From Microvirga sp. TS319 (GTDB taxonomy: Bacteria > Pseudomonadota > Alphaproteobacteria > Rhizobiales > Beijerinckiaceae): a stretch of 64,000 bases of DNA. Each line of letters begins with the position of its first letter. Position 1 is the stretch's first letter. The position numbers and the translations under genes were made by a program. Below are positions 1 to 8,529 of this stretch, in pieces. Under the pieces are notes generated by a model. The model saw only the letters and a program-made list of their open reading frames with translations, was not told the origin of the DNA and made no database searches. Location: the NCBI RefSeq assembly GCF_041276405.1, contig NZ_JBGGGT010000002.1, forward strand, positions 657,001 through 721,000, written 5' to 3'.

Positions 1-133
1 TCCTGACGGGAGCGCGAAGGGGCCGCGCGTTCCCGCCGCCGGATCAGGCGGCGCCATATGGCTTGAGCTCAATGGGAGAGGTGGAACCGGCTCTTCGCGC
101 GTCCGGAGGCGATTACTGGTCAGCGGCAGATAA

Positions 134-223
134 TGGCGGAGGGAGCGGGATTCGAACCCGCGATACGGTTTCCCGTATACACACTTTCCAGGCGTGCGCC
201 TTCAACCACTCGGCCACCCCTCC
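134..223 (-). tRNA. tRNA-Ser (anticodon GGA)
   Basis: Read on the minus strand the 90-base segment has a seven-pair acceptor stem (GGAGGGG with TCCCTCC, one G-T pair), a G discriminator and an encoded CCA, the T-loop GGTTCGAATCC, and a long variable arm of the serine class. The anticodon loop reads CTGGAAA, so the anticodon is GGA, decoding UCC and UCU. The long variable arm and the anticodon agree on serine. No gene overlaps it on either strand that I would support. Confidence 0.96.
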
Positions 224-419
224 GACGTGGAACTCTCCCGAAGGCGAAACCTTGTTCGCACCCTGTGCGAACCGGCGAGTTCCCTGCATCTCTGCGGAGC
301 GCTCCTGTAGCTCCAAAACGGTCCCGATGGCAAGACCGAAGTGAAGAAAGTTTCTGCGGGGTGACTTTGCGGCACCTAAAAAACGCTCTAGATAGTTCCC
401 TCTGTTTAGGGGGGCTCTT

Positions 420-740
420 GTGAAATTCCTGGCGCGTAGTGTGGGGCTTCTATTGGTCGCGGCCGGTTTCATCGGCTTGGTGATCGATGGAACGCGATCC
501 ATCGTCAATCACACGATCTCCTTCGTCTCCATCTCGAGCGCTGCGGGAACCCTGTTCCCGGACGGGGCGGCAGGCTTCGAGGGGCAGGTGGCGGCGCGCA
601 CCTATCCGTGGCTGTGGGATCCCTTCGTGAGCCAGCTGCTCCAGCTTCCCGCCTCGGTCACAGGCTTTGTCGTCGGCGTTCTGCTCCTCTGGCTCGGCCA
701 GAAGCCGCTCGAGCCGATCGGACATTTCGCGGGCCGCTGA
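420..740 (+). CDS. Small membrane protein, unknown function
   Basis: 106 residues from a GTG start preceded by TAGGGGGG. There is a hydrophobic N-terminal segment at about residues 5-25 and a second one at about 78-95, with a polar stretch of roughly 50 residues between them, so a two-pass inner-membrane protein with a periplasmic or cytoplasmic loop is likely. I do not recognise the family. The loop contains a TYPWLWDP-type aromatic patch that may mark its family in related rhizobia. It stands alone between the tRNA-Ser and msrA, and nothing in its surroundings suggests a function. Confidence 0.7.
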   Translation: MKFLARSVGLLLVAAGFIGLVIDGTRSIVNHTISFVSISSAAGTLFPDGAAGFEGQVAARTYPWLWDPFVSQLLQLPASVTGFVVGVLLLWLGQKPLEPIGHFAGR

Positions 741-827
741 TACGGGTTCGCGGCAGGGTGAGGGACCAAGCCCCTCGCGCCGGGGCTAGGGAAGGCCTAC
801 ATAAGGCGGGTCACAGGAGAGGTCTCC

Positions 828-1487
828 ATGTTCCGCTTCCGCAAACCCCTCGATCTTCCCACGCGCGAAGAGGCCTTGCCGGGCCGCGCCACTGAGATTC
901 CCACCGCCGAAACCCATTTCATCAACGGCCATCCCCTGAAGCCGCCCTATCCCGAGGGAATGCAGAAGGCGCTGTTCGGGCTCGGCTGCTTCTGGGGCGC
1001 CGAGCGCAAATTCTGGCAGATGGGAGACGGCATCTGGGTGACGGCCGCGGGCTATTCCGCCGGCATCACACCCAATCCCACCTATGAGGAAGTGTGCACC
1101 GGCATGACCGGGCACAACGAGGTGGTGCTCGTCGTCTTCGATCCCAAGAAGACGTCCTACGAGGCGCTTCTGAAGTCCTTCTGGGAGAACCACGATCCGA
1201 CCCAGGGCATGCGCCAGGGCAACGATGTGGGCACGCAGTACCGCTCGGGGATCTACGTCTTCGACGATGCCCAGCGCAGGGCCGCCGAAGCCTCGAAGGC
1301 GGCCTATGCGGAGGCCCTTGCGGAGCGCGGCTACGGCCCCCCCACCACCGAGATCCTGGATGCCGGGCCATTCTACTTCGCCGAGGATTATCACCAGCAG
1401 TATCTGGCGAAGAACCCGAACGGCTATTGCGGCCTTGGCGGCACCGGCGTGTCCTGCCAGATCGGGACCGGCGTCGCGGCCGAATAG
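828..1487 (+). CDS. msrA: Peptide methionine (S)-S-oxide reductase
   Basis: MsrA reduces the S epimer of methionine sulfoxide in oxidised proteins, using a catalytic cysteine recycled by thioredoxin. The signature GCFWG is at residues 53-57 with catalytic Cys54. The fold motifs GYSAG, GHNEVV and EDYHQQYL follow, and the C-terminal GYCGLGG..SC supplies the resolving cysteines. The protein has 219 residues, within the usual range for the longer bacterial MsrA proteins, which carry an N-terminal extension of about 45 residues as here. An ATG follows GGAGAGGTCTCC. It acts in the cytoplasm in oxidative-damage repair. It stands alone, convergent with mepA, and no msrB is adjacent. Confidence 0.97.
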   Translation: MFRFRKPLDLPTREEALPGRATEIPTAETHFINGHPLKPPYPEGMQKALFGLGCFWGAERKFWQMGDGIWVTAAGYSAGITPNPTYEEVCTGMTGHNEVVLVVFDPKKTSYEALLKSFWENHDPTQGMRQGNDVGTQYRSGIYVFDDAQRRAAEASKAAYAEALAERGYGPPTTEILDAGPFYFAEDYHQQYLAKNPNGYCGLGGTGVSCQIGTGVAAE

Positions 1488-1530
1488 GGCGCAAGCCCGG
1501 ACAAGGAGGGCGAGCGCCTCCGGGCGCCCG

Positions 1531-2457
1531 TCAGGGCGCCGCAAGGACGCGGCGGCATTCCTCGGGGAGCTGCGCCATCGTCAAGGGCGGGCGCGGCTTG
1601 CCGGGCTTCGGGTGCAGCATCTCCGGCGTGAACCAGGCGGCGAGATCCGCCCCGCACCCGTCGCCGCTCGGCGGCGGATCCTGATCGGAGCAGGCGGCGT
1701 CTCCCGCCGGGCAGGCGATCCGGATGTGGAAATGGTAGTTGTGGCCCCATGTGGGACGCACTTTTCTCAGCCAGCCTCGGTCCTCTCCGGCCTCGCGGCA
1801 CAGCGCTTTCTTGATGGCCGGGTTCACGAAGACGCGCGCGACGTCCTTCTCCTTCGCGGCCGCGCGGATGAGGGCCGTGTGCTGCGGCGTCCAGGTCGCC
1901 GGATCCACGTCGAGCCAGTCGCCGCGCACGACATTGGTGGCGGACATCTCCTCCCGCTCGACCCGCGACAGGCGGCGATCGGGCATGGGGGTGAGCCACA
2001 CATCCGCATCGAGACCGATCTGGTGGGAGGCGTGGCCCGTGATCATCGGCCCGCCGCGCGGCTGTGACATGTCGCCGACGAGAAGGCCGGGCCATCCGTT
2101 GACGTCGGGCATGCGCGCAGAGAGGCGCTGCAGAAGTGCGACGAGCCGCGGATGACCCCAGTTGCGGTTGCGGGACAGGCGCATCACCTGCCAGGTCTCC
2201 CCATCGACCGGGAGCGCAGCGGCCCCGGCCATGCAGCCGCGCGCATAGCTGCCGATGGACTCGGATTGAAGAGAGGCCGGGACCGTGCTGCGCCCGAACA
2301 GTTCCTTGGCGGCGAGCTTCGGATCGCTGGGGTTGGCGAGCGGCGGCAGCGGCTTCGGGGACAGCGTGCCCTTGTCCTGGGCGAAGGCACTGTGAGCGAG
2401 GCCTGAGGCCCCGAGGACGAGGGCCGCCGTGAAGGCGAGAGAGCGAATCGGGTTCAT
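1531..2457 (-). CDS. mepA: Penicillin-insensitive murein endopeptidase
   Basis: MepA is a periplasmic zinc peptidase (family M74, LAS superfamily) that cuts D-Ala-meso-DAP cross-links in peptidoglycan. Residues 1-26 form a Sec signal peptide ending in AFAQ. The metal ligands are visible in GHASHQIGLDAD (His142, Asp150) and in the late GHNYHFHIRI segment (His239, His242, His244). Cysteine pairs in the C-terminal third (CREAG, CPAGDAAC, CGADL, CRRVL) fit disulfides of this family. Length 308 is normal. It is convergent with msrA, whose stop lies 44 bases away. Confidence 0.96.
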   Translation of the reverse strand: MNPIRSLAFTAALVLGASGLAHSAFAQDKGTLSPKPLPPLANPSDPKLAAKELFGRSTVPASLQSESIGSYARGCMAGAAALPVDGETWQVMRLSRNRNWGHPRLVALLQRLSARMPDVNGWPGLLVGDMSQPRGGPMITGHASHQIGLDADVWLTPMPDRRLSRVEREEMSATNVVRGDWLDVDPATWTPQHTALIRAAAKEKDVARVFVNPAIKKALCREAGEDRGWLRKVRPTWGHNYHFHIRIACPAGDAACSDQDPPPSGDGCGADLAAWFTPEMLHPKPGKPRPPLTMAQLPEECRRVLAAP

Positions 2458-2611
2458 GCGGGGAGGCTAGCGCATCATGGTGGGAAAATGGATGTGGCTT
2501 CGTCGCGACCGATGCACCACGGGACGCGCCCCTTGATGCGCCTCTCCCGCAATTACCGGTCTTATGCCGGTGATTGCGGTTGATTGAAGCGCCGCGCTTT
2601 CGCTGCCGGGA

Positions 2612-3784
2612 TCAGTGACGCGGCTGCGGCCGGCCTTCGCCAAGAGCGCGCTGACTGATATGGCCGGGCCCCAGGGTGCGCTTGTCGTGACCGTTGCCGG
2701 TGCGCCGCATGGTTGGCTGGTAGCGCGGCATCGGCCGCTTGGCGCGTGGCGCGCGGCGCGCGCGCCCCGCGAAAGGCGCGAAAGGCGCAAGCACGAGACC
2801 TGCCACCGCCGCGCCGATGCCGGCCAGAACGGCCGCTGTCGCGAAGGGGTGGAGCTGCGCTTCGAGCAGCAGGCTCGTCTTGCGCGGCTCGCCGGGCAGG
2901 GACGAATACATGTCGCCGTCCTCGCGGGCGCGATAAAGGTTATCGCGCATCTGACGGCGCTCGGGTTGGTTGGTGGTCTGGGAGCCGTAGCCCGTCACCT
3001 CCATCGCCTTATCGAGCAGGCGCGGTGCGACCTTGCCCATGGCGCCGATCATCCAGCCGCCGAAGCCGATGGTGAGTTCGCGCCGCTGGTGCTCGGACGC
3101 GAAGACGATCGCCTTGGCGACCAGGTGAGGGTCGTATGTCGGAGGGGGAACGGCCGTCTCCTTGTCGAGATAGTTGCGGGCATGCTCCACGTAAGGCGTG
3201 TCGATGGAGGAGGGCTTGATGAGGGTCACCGCAATCGGCGCACCCTGATCCTCCAACTCCATGCGCAGCCCGTCGGTGAAGGCCTTCACGGCATGTTTCG
3301 ACGCCGAGTATGGGGTCTGCAGGATCATGGTGCGCTCGGACAGGACGCTGCCGACATTGATGATGGTGCCGCCGCGATTGCGCAGGTGCTCCGCCGCGAT
3401 CAGCGAGCCGTTGACCACGCCCCAGTAATTCACCTCGAAGAGCTGCCGCTGATCGTCCAGAGGGATCTTGTCGACGGTGCCGTAGAGAGCGACTGCCGCG
3501 TCGTTCACCCAGGTGTCGAACCCGCCGAACGTGTCGATCGCAGTGCTGGCGATCCGTTCGAGATCCTCGCGCTTGCTCACATCCGCCGGCACCGCGACGG
3601 CGCGGGTGCCGTTGCGGCCGAGTTCATCGGCGACCTTGCGCAGGGCCTCCTCGTTGCGGGCTGCCAGCACGAGGCCCTTGGCGCCGCGCGATGCAAAGTG
3701 GTGCGCTGTCGCGAGGCCGATGCCGCTGGACGCGCCCGTGATGACGATCACTTGCTCCTCGACCGGCTTCTGGCGAACGGGCAT
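2612..3784 (-). CDS. SDR-family oxidoreductase with C-terminal membrane helix
   Basis: A classical short-chain dehydrogenase: cofactor motif TGASSGIG at residues 16-23, NDAA near 94-97, catalytic Ser146, Tyr159 and Lys163 (YSASK). The protein is 390 residues, about 130 longer than a plain SDR. The extra C-terminal part holds a hydrophobic helix at about 335-355 followed by a very basic tail, so it may sit on the inner face of the membrane. The start at 3784 is chosen because GAAGGAGATCGCC precedes ATGCCCGTTC; the frame is open further upstream but without homology. The substrate is unknown. An EcfG-type promoter 38 bases upstream puts it in the general stress response, where such SDRs are common in rhizobia. 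Confidence 0.9.
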   Translation of the reverse strand: MPVRQKPVEEQVIVITGASSGIGLATAHHFASRGAKGLVLAARNEEALRKVADELGRNGTRAVAVPADVSKREDLERIASTAIDTFGGFDTWVNDAAVALYGTVDKIPLDDQRQLFEVNYWGVVNGSLIAAEHLRNRGGTIINVGSVLSERTMILQTPYSASKHAVKAFTDGLRMELEDQGAPIAVTLIKPSSIDTPYVEHARNYLDKETAVPPPTYDPHLVAKAIVFASEHQRRELTIGFGGWMIGAMGKVAPRLLDKAMEVTGYGSQTTNQPERRQMRDNLYRAREDGDMYSSLPGEPRKTSLLLEAQLHPFATAAVLAGIGAAVAGLVLAPFAPFAGRARRAPRAKRPMPRYQPTMRRTGNGHDKRTLGPGHISQRALGEGRPQPRH

Positions 3785-3821
3785 GGCGATCTCCTTCGTT
3801 GTCCCGGGCAAAGCGAAGGTC

Positions 3822-3846
3822 AACGTGAGGGTCTTGGCGCGGTTCC
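3822..3846 (-). promoter_or_regulatory. EcfG-type general stress promoter before the SDR gene
   Basis: On the minus strand GGAAC (3842-3846) and CGTT (3822-3825) are separated by exactly 16 bases, the consensus of alphaproteobacterial EcfG/RpoE2 sigma factors (GGAAC-N16/17-CGTT). It ends 38 bases before the SDR start codon. Matches of the same kind and spacing stand before the PRC-barrel and histone-like genes nearby, which makes chance less likely. Confidence 0.75.
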
Positions 3847-4208
3847 TATGGCAGCGCTTGAGGAAACAGGCGTTCACGGATGCGGAAAGCGGTGGCCGGT
3901 CACGGTTCATTCCCGCCGTGATCATCGTTCATGCCGCCATGAGGGACAGGAGCTCTGACGTCATTCCCGTCATCGCCGCGCAGGCGGGGGGCCGTCAGCA
4001 CGACCTGCGGAGGATGAGCACAACGATCCTTCGCAGTCCCATTCTGCACCGTCAGCGATGATGGATCCCGAACTCCGCTGCGCGACCACGGGATGACAGG
4101 GGTGCGTCAGATGTGGGTGGTCGTGACGAGCGCGGCCGTGACGAGAGAGTGGCTCAAAGCCTTGCGGTGCTTGGAAAAGCGCTTTCGAAAGGCTCAATGC
4201 CGCCAACC
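3847..4208. other. Intergenic stretch between two divergent stress promoters
   Basis: About 360 bases with no reading frame I would support. It lies between the divergent EcfG-type promoters of the SDR and PRC-barrel genes. It contains several CATCCCG/CGGGATGA-like half-palindromes of the kind scattered between genes in this genome, and otherwise nothing recognisable. Confidence 0.5.
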
Positions 4209-4233
4209 GGAACGGCTTCTGTGCGGGAGCGTT
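4209..4233 (+). promoter_or_regulatory. EcfG-type general stress promoter before the PRC-barrel gene
   Basis: GGAAC at 4209-4213 and CGTT at 4230-4233, separated by 16 bases, match the EcfG consensus exactly. Transcription would begin near 4240, giving a leader of about 28 bases that includes the ribosome-binding site GAAGGGAG before ATG 4268. The short leader argues for the start at 4268 rather than an upstream in-frame one at 4232. Confidence 0.8.
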
Positions 4234-4267
4234 GCCTTTAGACTTTACCGATGAAGGGAGCGAAAGA

Positions 4268-4678
4268 ATGGAGACGACGGTACAAAGCAGTGATGTCCGC
4301 GAAACCCATAACCTGATCGCCAGCGACAAGGTGGAGGGGACCCCGGTACGCCGCTCGGATGGCGAGAAGATCGGGACGATCGAGCGCGTGATGATCGAGA
4401 AGCGGTCCGGCAAGGTCGCCTATGCCGTCATGAGCTTCGGCGGCTTCATGGGGCTGGGCGAGGAGTACTACACGCTGCCCTGGAGTGTTCTGAAATACAA
4501 CGTCGAGCTCGACGCCTATGAGCTCAATCTGTCGGAAGATCAGCTGCGCGGGGCTCCGCGCCGGACGGCCGAGGGGCATGATGCTTCCTACGACCGGGAG
4601 TGGGAGGAACACGTCCACCGCTACTACAATGCCACGCCCTATTGGGGCGACAGCGATCCCATGAGCACCGGGCGCTGA
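4268..4678 (+). CDS. PRC-barrel domain protein, probable general-stress protein
   Basis: 136 residues. The PRC-barrel domain covers about residues 18-92: KVEGTPVRRSDGEKIG, then VMIEKRSGKVAYAVMSFGG and the GEEYYTLPWSVLKY strand pair typical of stand-alone soluble PRC proteins in rhizobia. The remainder is an acidic, tyrosine-rich tail. The start is set at 4268 by AAGGGAGCGAAAGA and by the promoter position. PRC barrels of this type are common members of the EcfG regulon; their biochemical role is not known. It is convergent with the histone-like gene and shares a terminator with it. Confidence 0.9.
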   Translation: METTVQSSDVRETHNLIASDKVEGTPVRRSDGEKIGTIERVMIEKRSGKVAYAVMSFGGFMGLGEEYYTLPWSVLKYNVELDAYELNLSEDQLRGAPRRTAEGHDASYDREWEEHVHRYYNATPYWGDSDPMSTGR

Positions 4679-4702
4679 GTTCGAGATTGAGCTTCCCATA
4701 AG

Positions 4703-4734
4703 AAAAATCGCCCGGCTTTCACCGGGCGATTTTT
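4703..4734. terminator. Bidirectional intrinsic terminator
   Basis: AAAAATCGCCCGG and CCGGGCGATTTTT form a perfect 13-base inverted repeat around a six-base loop, with A and T runs on both sides. It can end transcription of the PRC-barrel gene on the plus strand and of the histone-like gene on the minus strand. Confidence 0.9.
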
Positions 4735-4791
4735 ATGCCTCTGCGTCGGGCGGCGAGGAGACCCCTCTCCCGACGCATGGGGCTGTTTGGC

Positions 4792-5481
4792 TTAGCGCTT
4801 GCGGGCCTTCGAAGGGCTCTTGCGGGCGCTGGTCGAACGCTTGGCCACCTTGCCGGACTTCTTCGTCGCGGAGGTGCGGCTGGACGCGGCGGCTGCGCGC
4901 TTCGTCGTCTTGGGGGCGGCCTTCTTGGCAGAAGACTTCGCCGTGCTGCGAGCCGTGGACTTCGCGGTGCCGCGGGCCGTGGACTTTGCCGTGCCGCGGG
5001 TAGCGGACTTGCGAGCCGGAGCCGAACGGGCCGTCGAGGCGCGAGCGGTGGTCTTGCGAGCGGTGGTCTTGCGAGCCGTGGACGTGCGAGCGGCCGACTT
5101 CTTGGCGGCCGACTTGGGAGCCGACTTCGCAGCGGTCTTCTTCGCAGCGGTCTTCGTCGCGGTGGACTTCTTGGCCGCCGTCTTCTTGGCCGCAGACTTC
5201 ACGGCCGACTTGGCCGAAGTCCTCTTAGCCGCGGTCTTCTTGGCAGCGGTCTTCGTGGCAGAAGACTTCGCAGCCGACCTCGTCGAGGTCTTCTTGGCTG
5301 CCGTCTTCTTGGCAGCGCCCGTCGTGCCGGCCTTCTTCGTGCTCTTGCGAGCCGACGAGGTGCTGGCCTTCTTCGCGCTGGTCTTGGAGCCTTTCTTGGC
5401 TCCGCTTCTTTTCGTGGTGCTGGTCGCACCGGTGTCACCCGTGAACAACGCTGTCAGCGGGTTCTTGTTGTCTGTCGGCAT
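4792..5481 (-). CDS. Histone H1-like Ala/Lys-rich DNA-binding protein
   Basis: 229 residues, made almost wholly of Ala, Lys, Ser, Thr and Arg after a short ordered N-terminus (MPTDNKNPLTALF). The body is built from irregular repeats of AAKKTAAKK and related TARKTTARK blocks and ends in ARKR. This is the composition of bacterial histone H1-like nucleoid proteins, which bind DNA through an unstructured basic tail. The start at 5481 follows CTTGAAGGAGGCGGCT, a strong ribosome-binding site. It is the least complex protein in the window, and its length is likely to vary between strains through slippage in the repeats. An EcfG-type promoter precedes it. Function by homology is only DNA binding and compaction. 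Confidence 0.85.
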   Translation of the reverse strand: MPTDNKNPLTALFTGDTGATSTTKRSGAKKGSKTSAKKASTSSARKSTKKAGTTGAAKKTAAKKTSTRSAAKSSATKTAAKKTAAKRTSAKSAVKSAAKKTAAKKSTATKTAAKKTAAKSAPKSAAKKSAARTSTARKTTARKTTARASTARSAPARKSATRGTAKSTARGTAKSTARSTAKSSAKKAAPKTTKRAAAASSRTSATKKSGKVAKRSTSARKSPSKARKR

Positions 5482-5530
5482 AGCCGCCTCCTTCAAGGGC
5501 CTTCGCGTGCAACCGTCACGCTTGCAAGGC

Positions 5531-5555
5531 AACGTCGTTATACCAAGCGGGTTCC
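5531..5555 (-). promoter_or_regulatory. EcfG-type general stress promoter before the histone-like gene
   Basis: On the minus strand GGAAC (5551-5555) and CGTT (5531-5534) are 16 bases apart, an exact consensus match. The CGTT ends 50 bases before the start codon at 5481. It is the third such site within 1.8 kb. Confidence 0.8.
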
Positions 5556-6123
5556 GAATAACGGAAAGTGTAGAAAGTAGAATCCGTACTTTTTCTGTGG
5601 ATACTTAGGTCGCGCGAACACCCTGAACTTGCGCGCCCAGGAGGCGATAGAAGGCGTGCGATCCGACATGAAGCGTCTCTTCTTTCGACTCTTCAAGATC
5701 ACTTCGGATCTAACAGACTAGTTTTCATCGCTACTTTAAATGCTAGTTAAATCAATTACTTAAAGGTGCGATGGTCGGCATCTTCGCGCCTCCGCGGCAT
5801 CGTCCGCGCAAGCGGAACGATTCTTCTCGAAGACGTGCGAGGGTCGCATCGGCGAGCTGTCGTGACGCCGTTTCTCGAGGGTGAAAATTTTTTCGGCGGA
5901 CGGCGCAAAAATGTGCATCGCAGAGGTGACGAAGATGCGCGTCGATGCGTCATGTGCGCAGAGAATCACCTCGCGCTCGCCCTAACGTTGGGAGAGGACG
6001 CGGAAGCCATCGGCGCAATTCATGCGCGGCGCAGACGCGGCAACCTGACTCCCACCCGACCCTTCACGCGGTGCGCGAGGCGCGGTAAGCGAGAGAGCAT
6101 CCTTCAGCTCTCCGTGGTTCGCC
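5556..6123. other. Long intergenic region, AT-rich in its middle
   Basis: About 570 bases without a supported gene. The part near 5690-5765 is markedly AT-rich (for example ACTAGTTTTCATCGCTACTTTAAATGCTAGTTAAATC) compared with its surroundings and could hold promoter or nucleoid-protein sites. Short frames in it lack homology and ribosome-binding sites. Confidence 0.5.
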
Positions 6124-6990
6124 TTGTCTCATCGTCATCTCATTGCCGTCATCGCCTGGATGACCGGCGCACTCCTCGCCTTCTCCGCAACGGCCGTCGC
6201 GGTTCGCGCGCTCGCGCCGGACTTCTCGGTTTTCGAGATGCTGGCGGTCCGCAACCTCGCGGGCGTCGCGATCCTGCTCGCCCTCGCAGGAATCAAACCG
6301 GAGCTGAGGCACGGCCTCAAACCGCGCCGCTTTCCACTTCATCTCGCGCGCAACGTCCTGCATTTCGCGGGGACCGACGGATGGACTTTCAGCCTCACGC
6401 TTCTGCCGCTGGCGACCGTCTTCGCGCTCGAGTTCACGTCGCCCGCTTGGGTCGCGCTGCTGGCGATCCCGCTGCTTCAGGAGCGAATGACCTTGGGGCG
6501 TTTCGTGGCCGTGATCCTGGGTTTCGCCGGTGTTCTCGTCATCCTACGCCCCGGTCTGGAAACCTTGCAGCCGGCCAGTTTTCTGATGCTGGGCGTCGCC
6601 TTCTCGTTCGCGCTCGTCGCCATCATGACGAAGCGCCTGACCCGAACCGAGAGCACCTTCTCGATCCTCTTCTTCATGAACCTTCTGCAACTGCCCATGA
6701 ACCTCGCGGGAGTCGGCCGCGCCTTCTGGCTCGCGGTCACGCCTGCTCATATCCTGCCGCTCGTCGGCATCTGCCTGGGTGGTCTCCTGTCGCATTACTG
6801 CCTGACCAACGCCTATCGCCGCGGGGATGCGAGCATGGTCGTGCCTCTCGACTTCATGCGTATTCCCCTGATCGCCTTCGTCGGTTGGCAGCTCTATGGT
6901 GAGCCGCTCGATCCTTATGTGTTTCTCGGCAGCGCCTGCATCATCGTCGGCCTGCTCTACAATCTGAACCGCGAGGCGAAATCGTCATGA
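6124..6990 (+). CDS. EamA/DMT-superfamily transporter
   Basis: 288 residues with ten predicted membrane helices arranged as two EamA repeats (about residues 8-135 and 150-283), the standard form of drug/metabolite exporters of the inner membrane. Typical features are VRNLAGVAILLAL in helix 2, FTSPAWVALLAIPLLQE in the first repeat and DFMRIPLIAFVGWQLYGEP in the second. The substrate cannot be read from sequence. The start is probably TTG 6124; an ATG at 6160 would remove part of helix 1. The last four bases overlap the start of the helicase gene, so the two are probably co-translated. Confidence 0.9.
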   Translation: MSHRHLIAVIAWMTGALLAFSATAVAVRALAPDFSVFEMLAVRNLAGVAILLALAGIKPELRHGLKPRRFPLHLARNVLHFAGTDGWTFSLTLLPLATVFALEFTSPAWVALLAIPLLQERMTLGRFVAVILGFAGVLVILRPGLETLQPASFLMLGVAFSFALVAIMTKRLTRTESTFSILFFMNLLQLPMNLAGVGRAFWLAVTPAHILPLVGICLGGLLSHYCLTNAYRRGDASMVVPLDFMRIPLIAFVGWQLYGEPLDPYVFLGSACIIVGLLYNLNREAKSS

Positions 6991-8078
6991 CCTGGTCGCC
7001 CCAGCAGGATGCCGCTTTGAAGGCCGTCGCCGATTGGCTGCGGCGGGGCGATCGCCCCGTGTTCCGTCTCTTCGGTTATGCGGGCACCGGCAAGACGACG
7101 CTTGCGCGTCACGTCGCCGAGGGCGTCGACGGAGAGGTGACCTTCGGCGCCTATACGGGCAAGGCGGCGCTCGTGCTGCGCAACAAGGGCTGCGCCGATG
7201 CCTCCACCATCCATTCCATGATCTATCGCTCGCGGGAGGGAGATGAGAACGGGCCGCAATTCGTCATCAACCGCCAGAGCCAGGCCGCCAAATCCGACCT
7301 CATCGTGATCGACGAATGCTCCATGGTCGACGAGGAATTGGGGCGCGATCTTCTGTCCTTCGGCAAGCCGGTCCTCGTACTCGGCGATCCGGCGCAATTG
7401 CCGCCCGTGAAGGGCGGGGGCTTCTTCACGGAAGCCGAGCCGGACGTGATGCTGACGGAGGTGCACCGCCAGGCCACGGACAACCCCATCGTCCACCTGT
7501 CCATGAAGGTGCGGGAAGGCGGCAGGCTCGAACCCGGGACCTATGGCGCGAGCCGCATCATCCGCCGTCGCGAGATCGATGCCGACACGGTCATGGCGGC
7601 CGATCAGGTGCTCGTGGGTCTCAACAAGACGCGCCGTCTCTACAACACGCGTCTGCGCGAGCTGAACGGCTATCGCGATCCGATGCCGGCCGCAGGCGAG
7701 AAGCTCGTATGCCTGCGCAACGACAAGACCAAGGGCCTGCTCAACGGCGGCACGTGGAGCATCCACGCCCTGCGCGGCATCCGCAACGACTTCATCCGCA
7801 TGGACGTGGTGTCCGACGACGATGCGCGCCGCAGATCCGTGGAGGTGGCCGTTCACAAGGCCTTCTTCGAAGGGACCGAGGAGGAGGTGCCGTTTCCCCT
7901 GAGACGGGAATCCGATGAGTTCACCTACGGCTACGCGCTGACCGTCCACAAGGCTCAGGGCTCGCAATGGGACGACCTCGTGCTCTTCGACGAATCCTAT
8001 GCCTTCCGGGAGCATCGCAGCCGGTGGCTCTACACGGGCCTGACCCGCGCCGCCGACAAGGTGACCGTCGTGATGTGA
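6987..8078 (+). CDS. RecD-like ATP-dependent DNA helicase
   Basis: 363 residues, an SF1B helicase of the RecD/AAA_30 type. Walker A GYAGTGKTT is at 30-38, Walker B IVIDECSMVD at 107-116 and motif III LGDPAQLPP follows. The UvrD_C_2 segment YALTVHKAQGSQ and YTGLTRA close the C-terminus. It lacks the N-terminal domain of true RecD, and no recB or recC lies nearby, so it is a stand-alone helicase of the kind annotated as ATP-dependent RecD-like DNA helicase. Its ATG overlaps the stop of the transporter gene as ATGA. The coupling to an exporter has no obvious functional logic. Confidence 0.93.
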   Translation: MTWSPQQDAALKAVADWLRRGDRPVFRLFGYAGTGKTTLARHVAEGVDGEVTFGAYTGKAALVLRNKGCADASTIHSMIYRSREGDENGPQFVINRQSQAAKSDLIVIDECSMVDEELGRDLLSFGKPVLVLGDPAQLPPVKGGGFFTEAEPDVMLTEVHRQATDNPIVHLSMKVREGGRLEPGTYGASRIIRRREIDADTVMAADQVLVGLNKTRRLYNTRLRELNGYRDPMPAAGEKLVCLRNDKTKGLLNGGTWSIHALRGIRNDFIRMDVVSDDDARRRSVEVAVHKAFFEGTEEEVPFPLRRESDEFTYGYALTVHKAQGSQWDDLVLFDESYAFREHRSRWLYTGLTRAADKVTVVM

Positions 8079-8172
8079 GGCAAGCCCGGGTGCGGATCCG
8101 GACTCAAAGGGAACCCGCACCAAGCTGAGCGCTTATATGTCAAGCTGAACCGTAAACGACGAGGCTTCGACG

Positions 8173-8346
8173 ATGCTGAAATGGGCGCTGATCTTCCTTG
8201 TGGTGTCTCTGATCGCCGGAGCATTGGGCTTTACGGGCGTTGCCTCCGGAGCCAAGACGATCGCCAAGATCCTGTTCGGCCTTTTCCTTCTCGTCTTCAT
8301 CATCCTCCTGCTTCTGGCCTGGAGCGCGGGACAGCTTATCCTTTAA
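8173..8346 (+). CDS. DUF1328 (UPF0391) small membrane protein
   Basis: A 57-residue protein beginning [16 protein letters not shown] and containing [18 protein letters not shown], the signature of the DUF1328/UPF0391 family (YtjA in E. coli). Two hydrophobic segments, about 4-22 and 31-52, make it a two-pass inner-membrane protein. The function of the family is unknown; members are often linked to stress. GGAAC at about 8110 is followed by a poor -10, so I do not claim an EcfG promoter. The gene is short but family-specific sequence makes it secure. Confidence 0.92.
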   Translation: MLKWALIFLVVSLIAGALGFTGVASGAKTIAKILFGLFLLVFIILLLLAWSAGQLIL

Positions 8347-8529
8347 GCTAAGGACGGCGCTCCGCGCAGGGAGCATATGCGCCGAGCGCATGAGGCCCTT
8401 GCTTCCAAAGCAGTACTTTCCGCTCGTCGGGGCCTTATGAGAGTGTCTCCTTTTTTACATTTCGTTGTGCCGGGTTGAAACTTTATGTCTCGCTGGCGCA
8501 CTGAAATCTTCTTTCGTGAAAGAGACGCC

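Noticed and set aside
8108..8140. EcfG promoter before the DUF1328 gene
   Set aside because: GGAAC is present but at 15-17 bases there is only CGCTT or GCTT, not CGTT.
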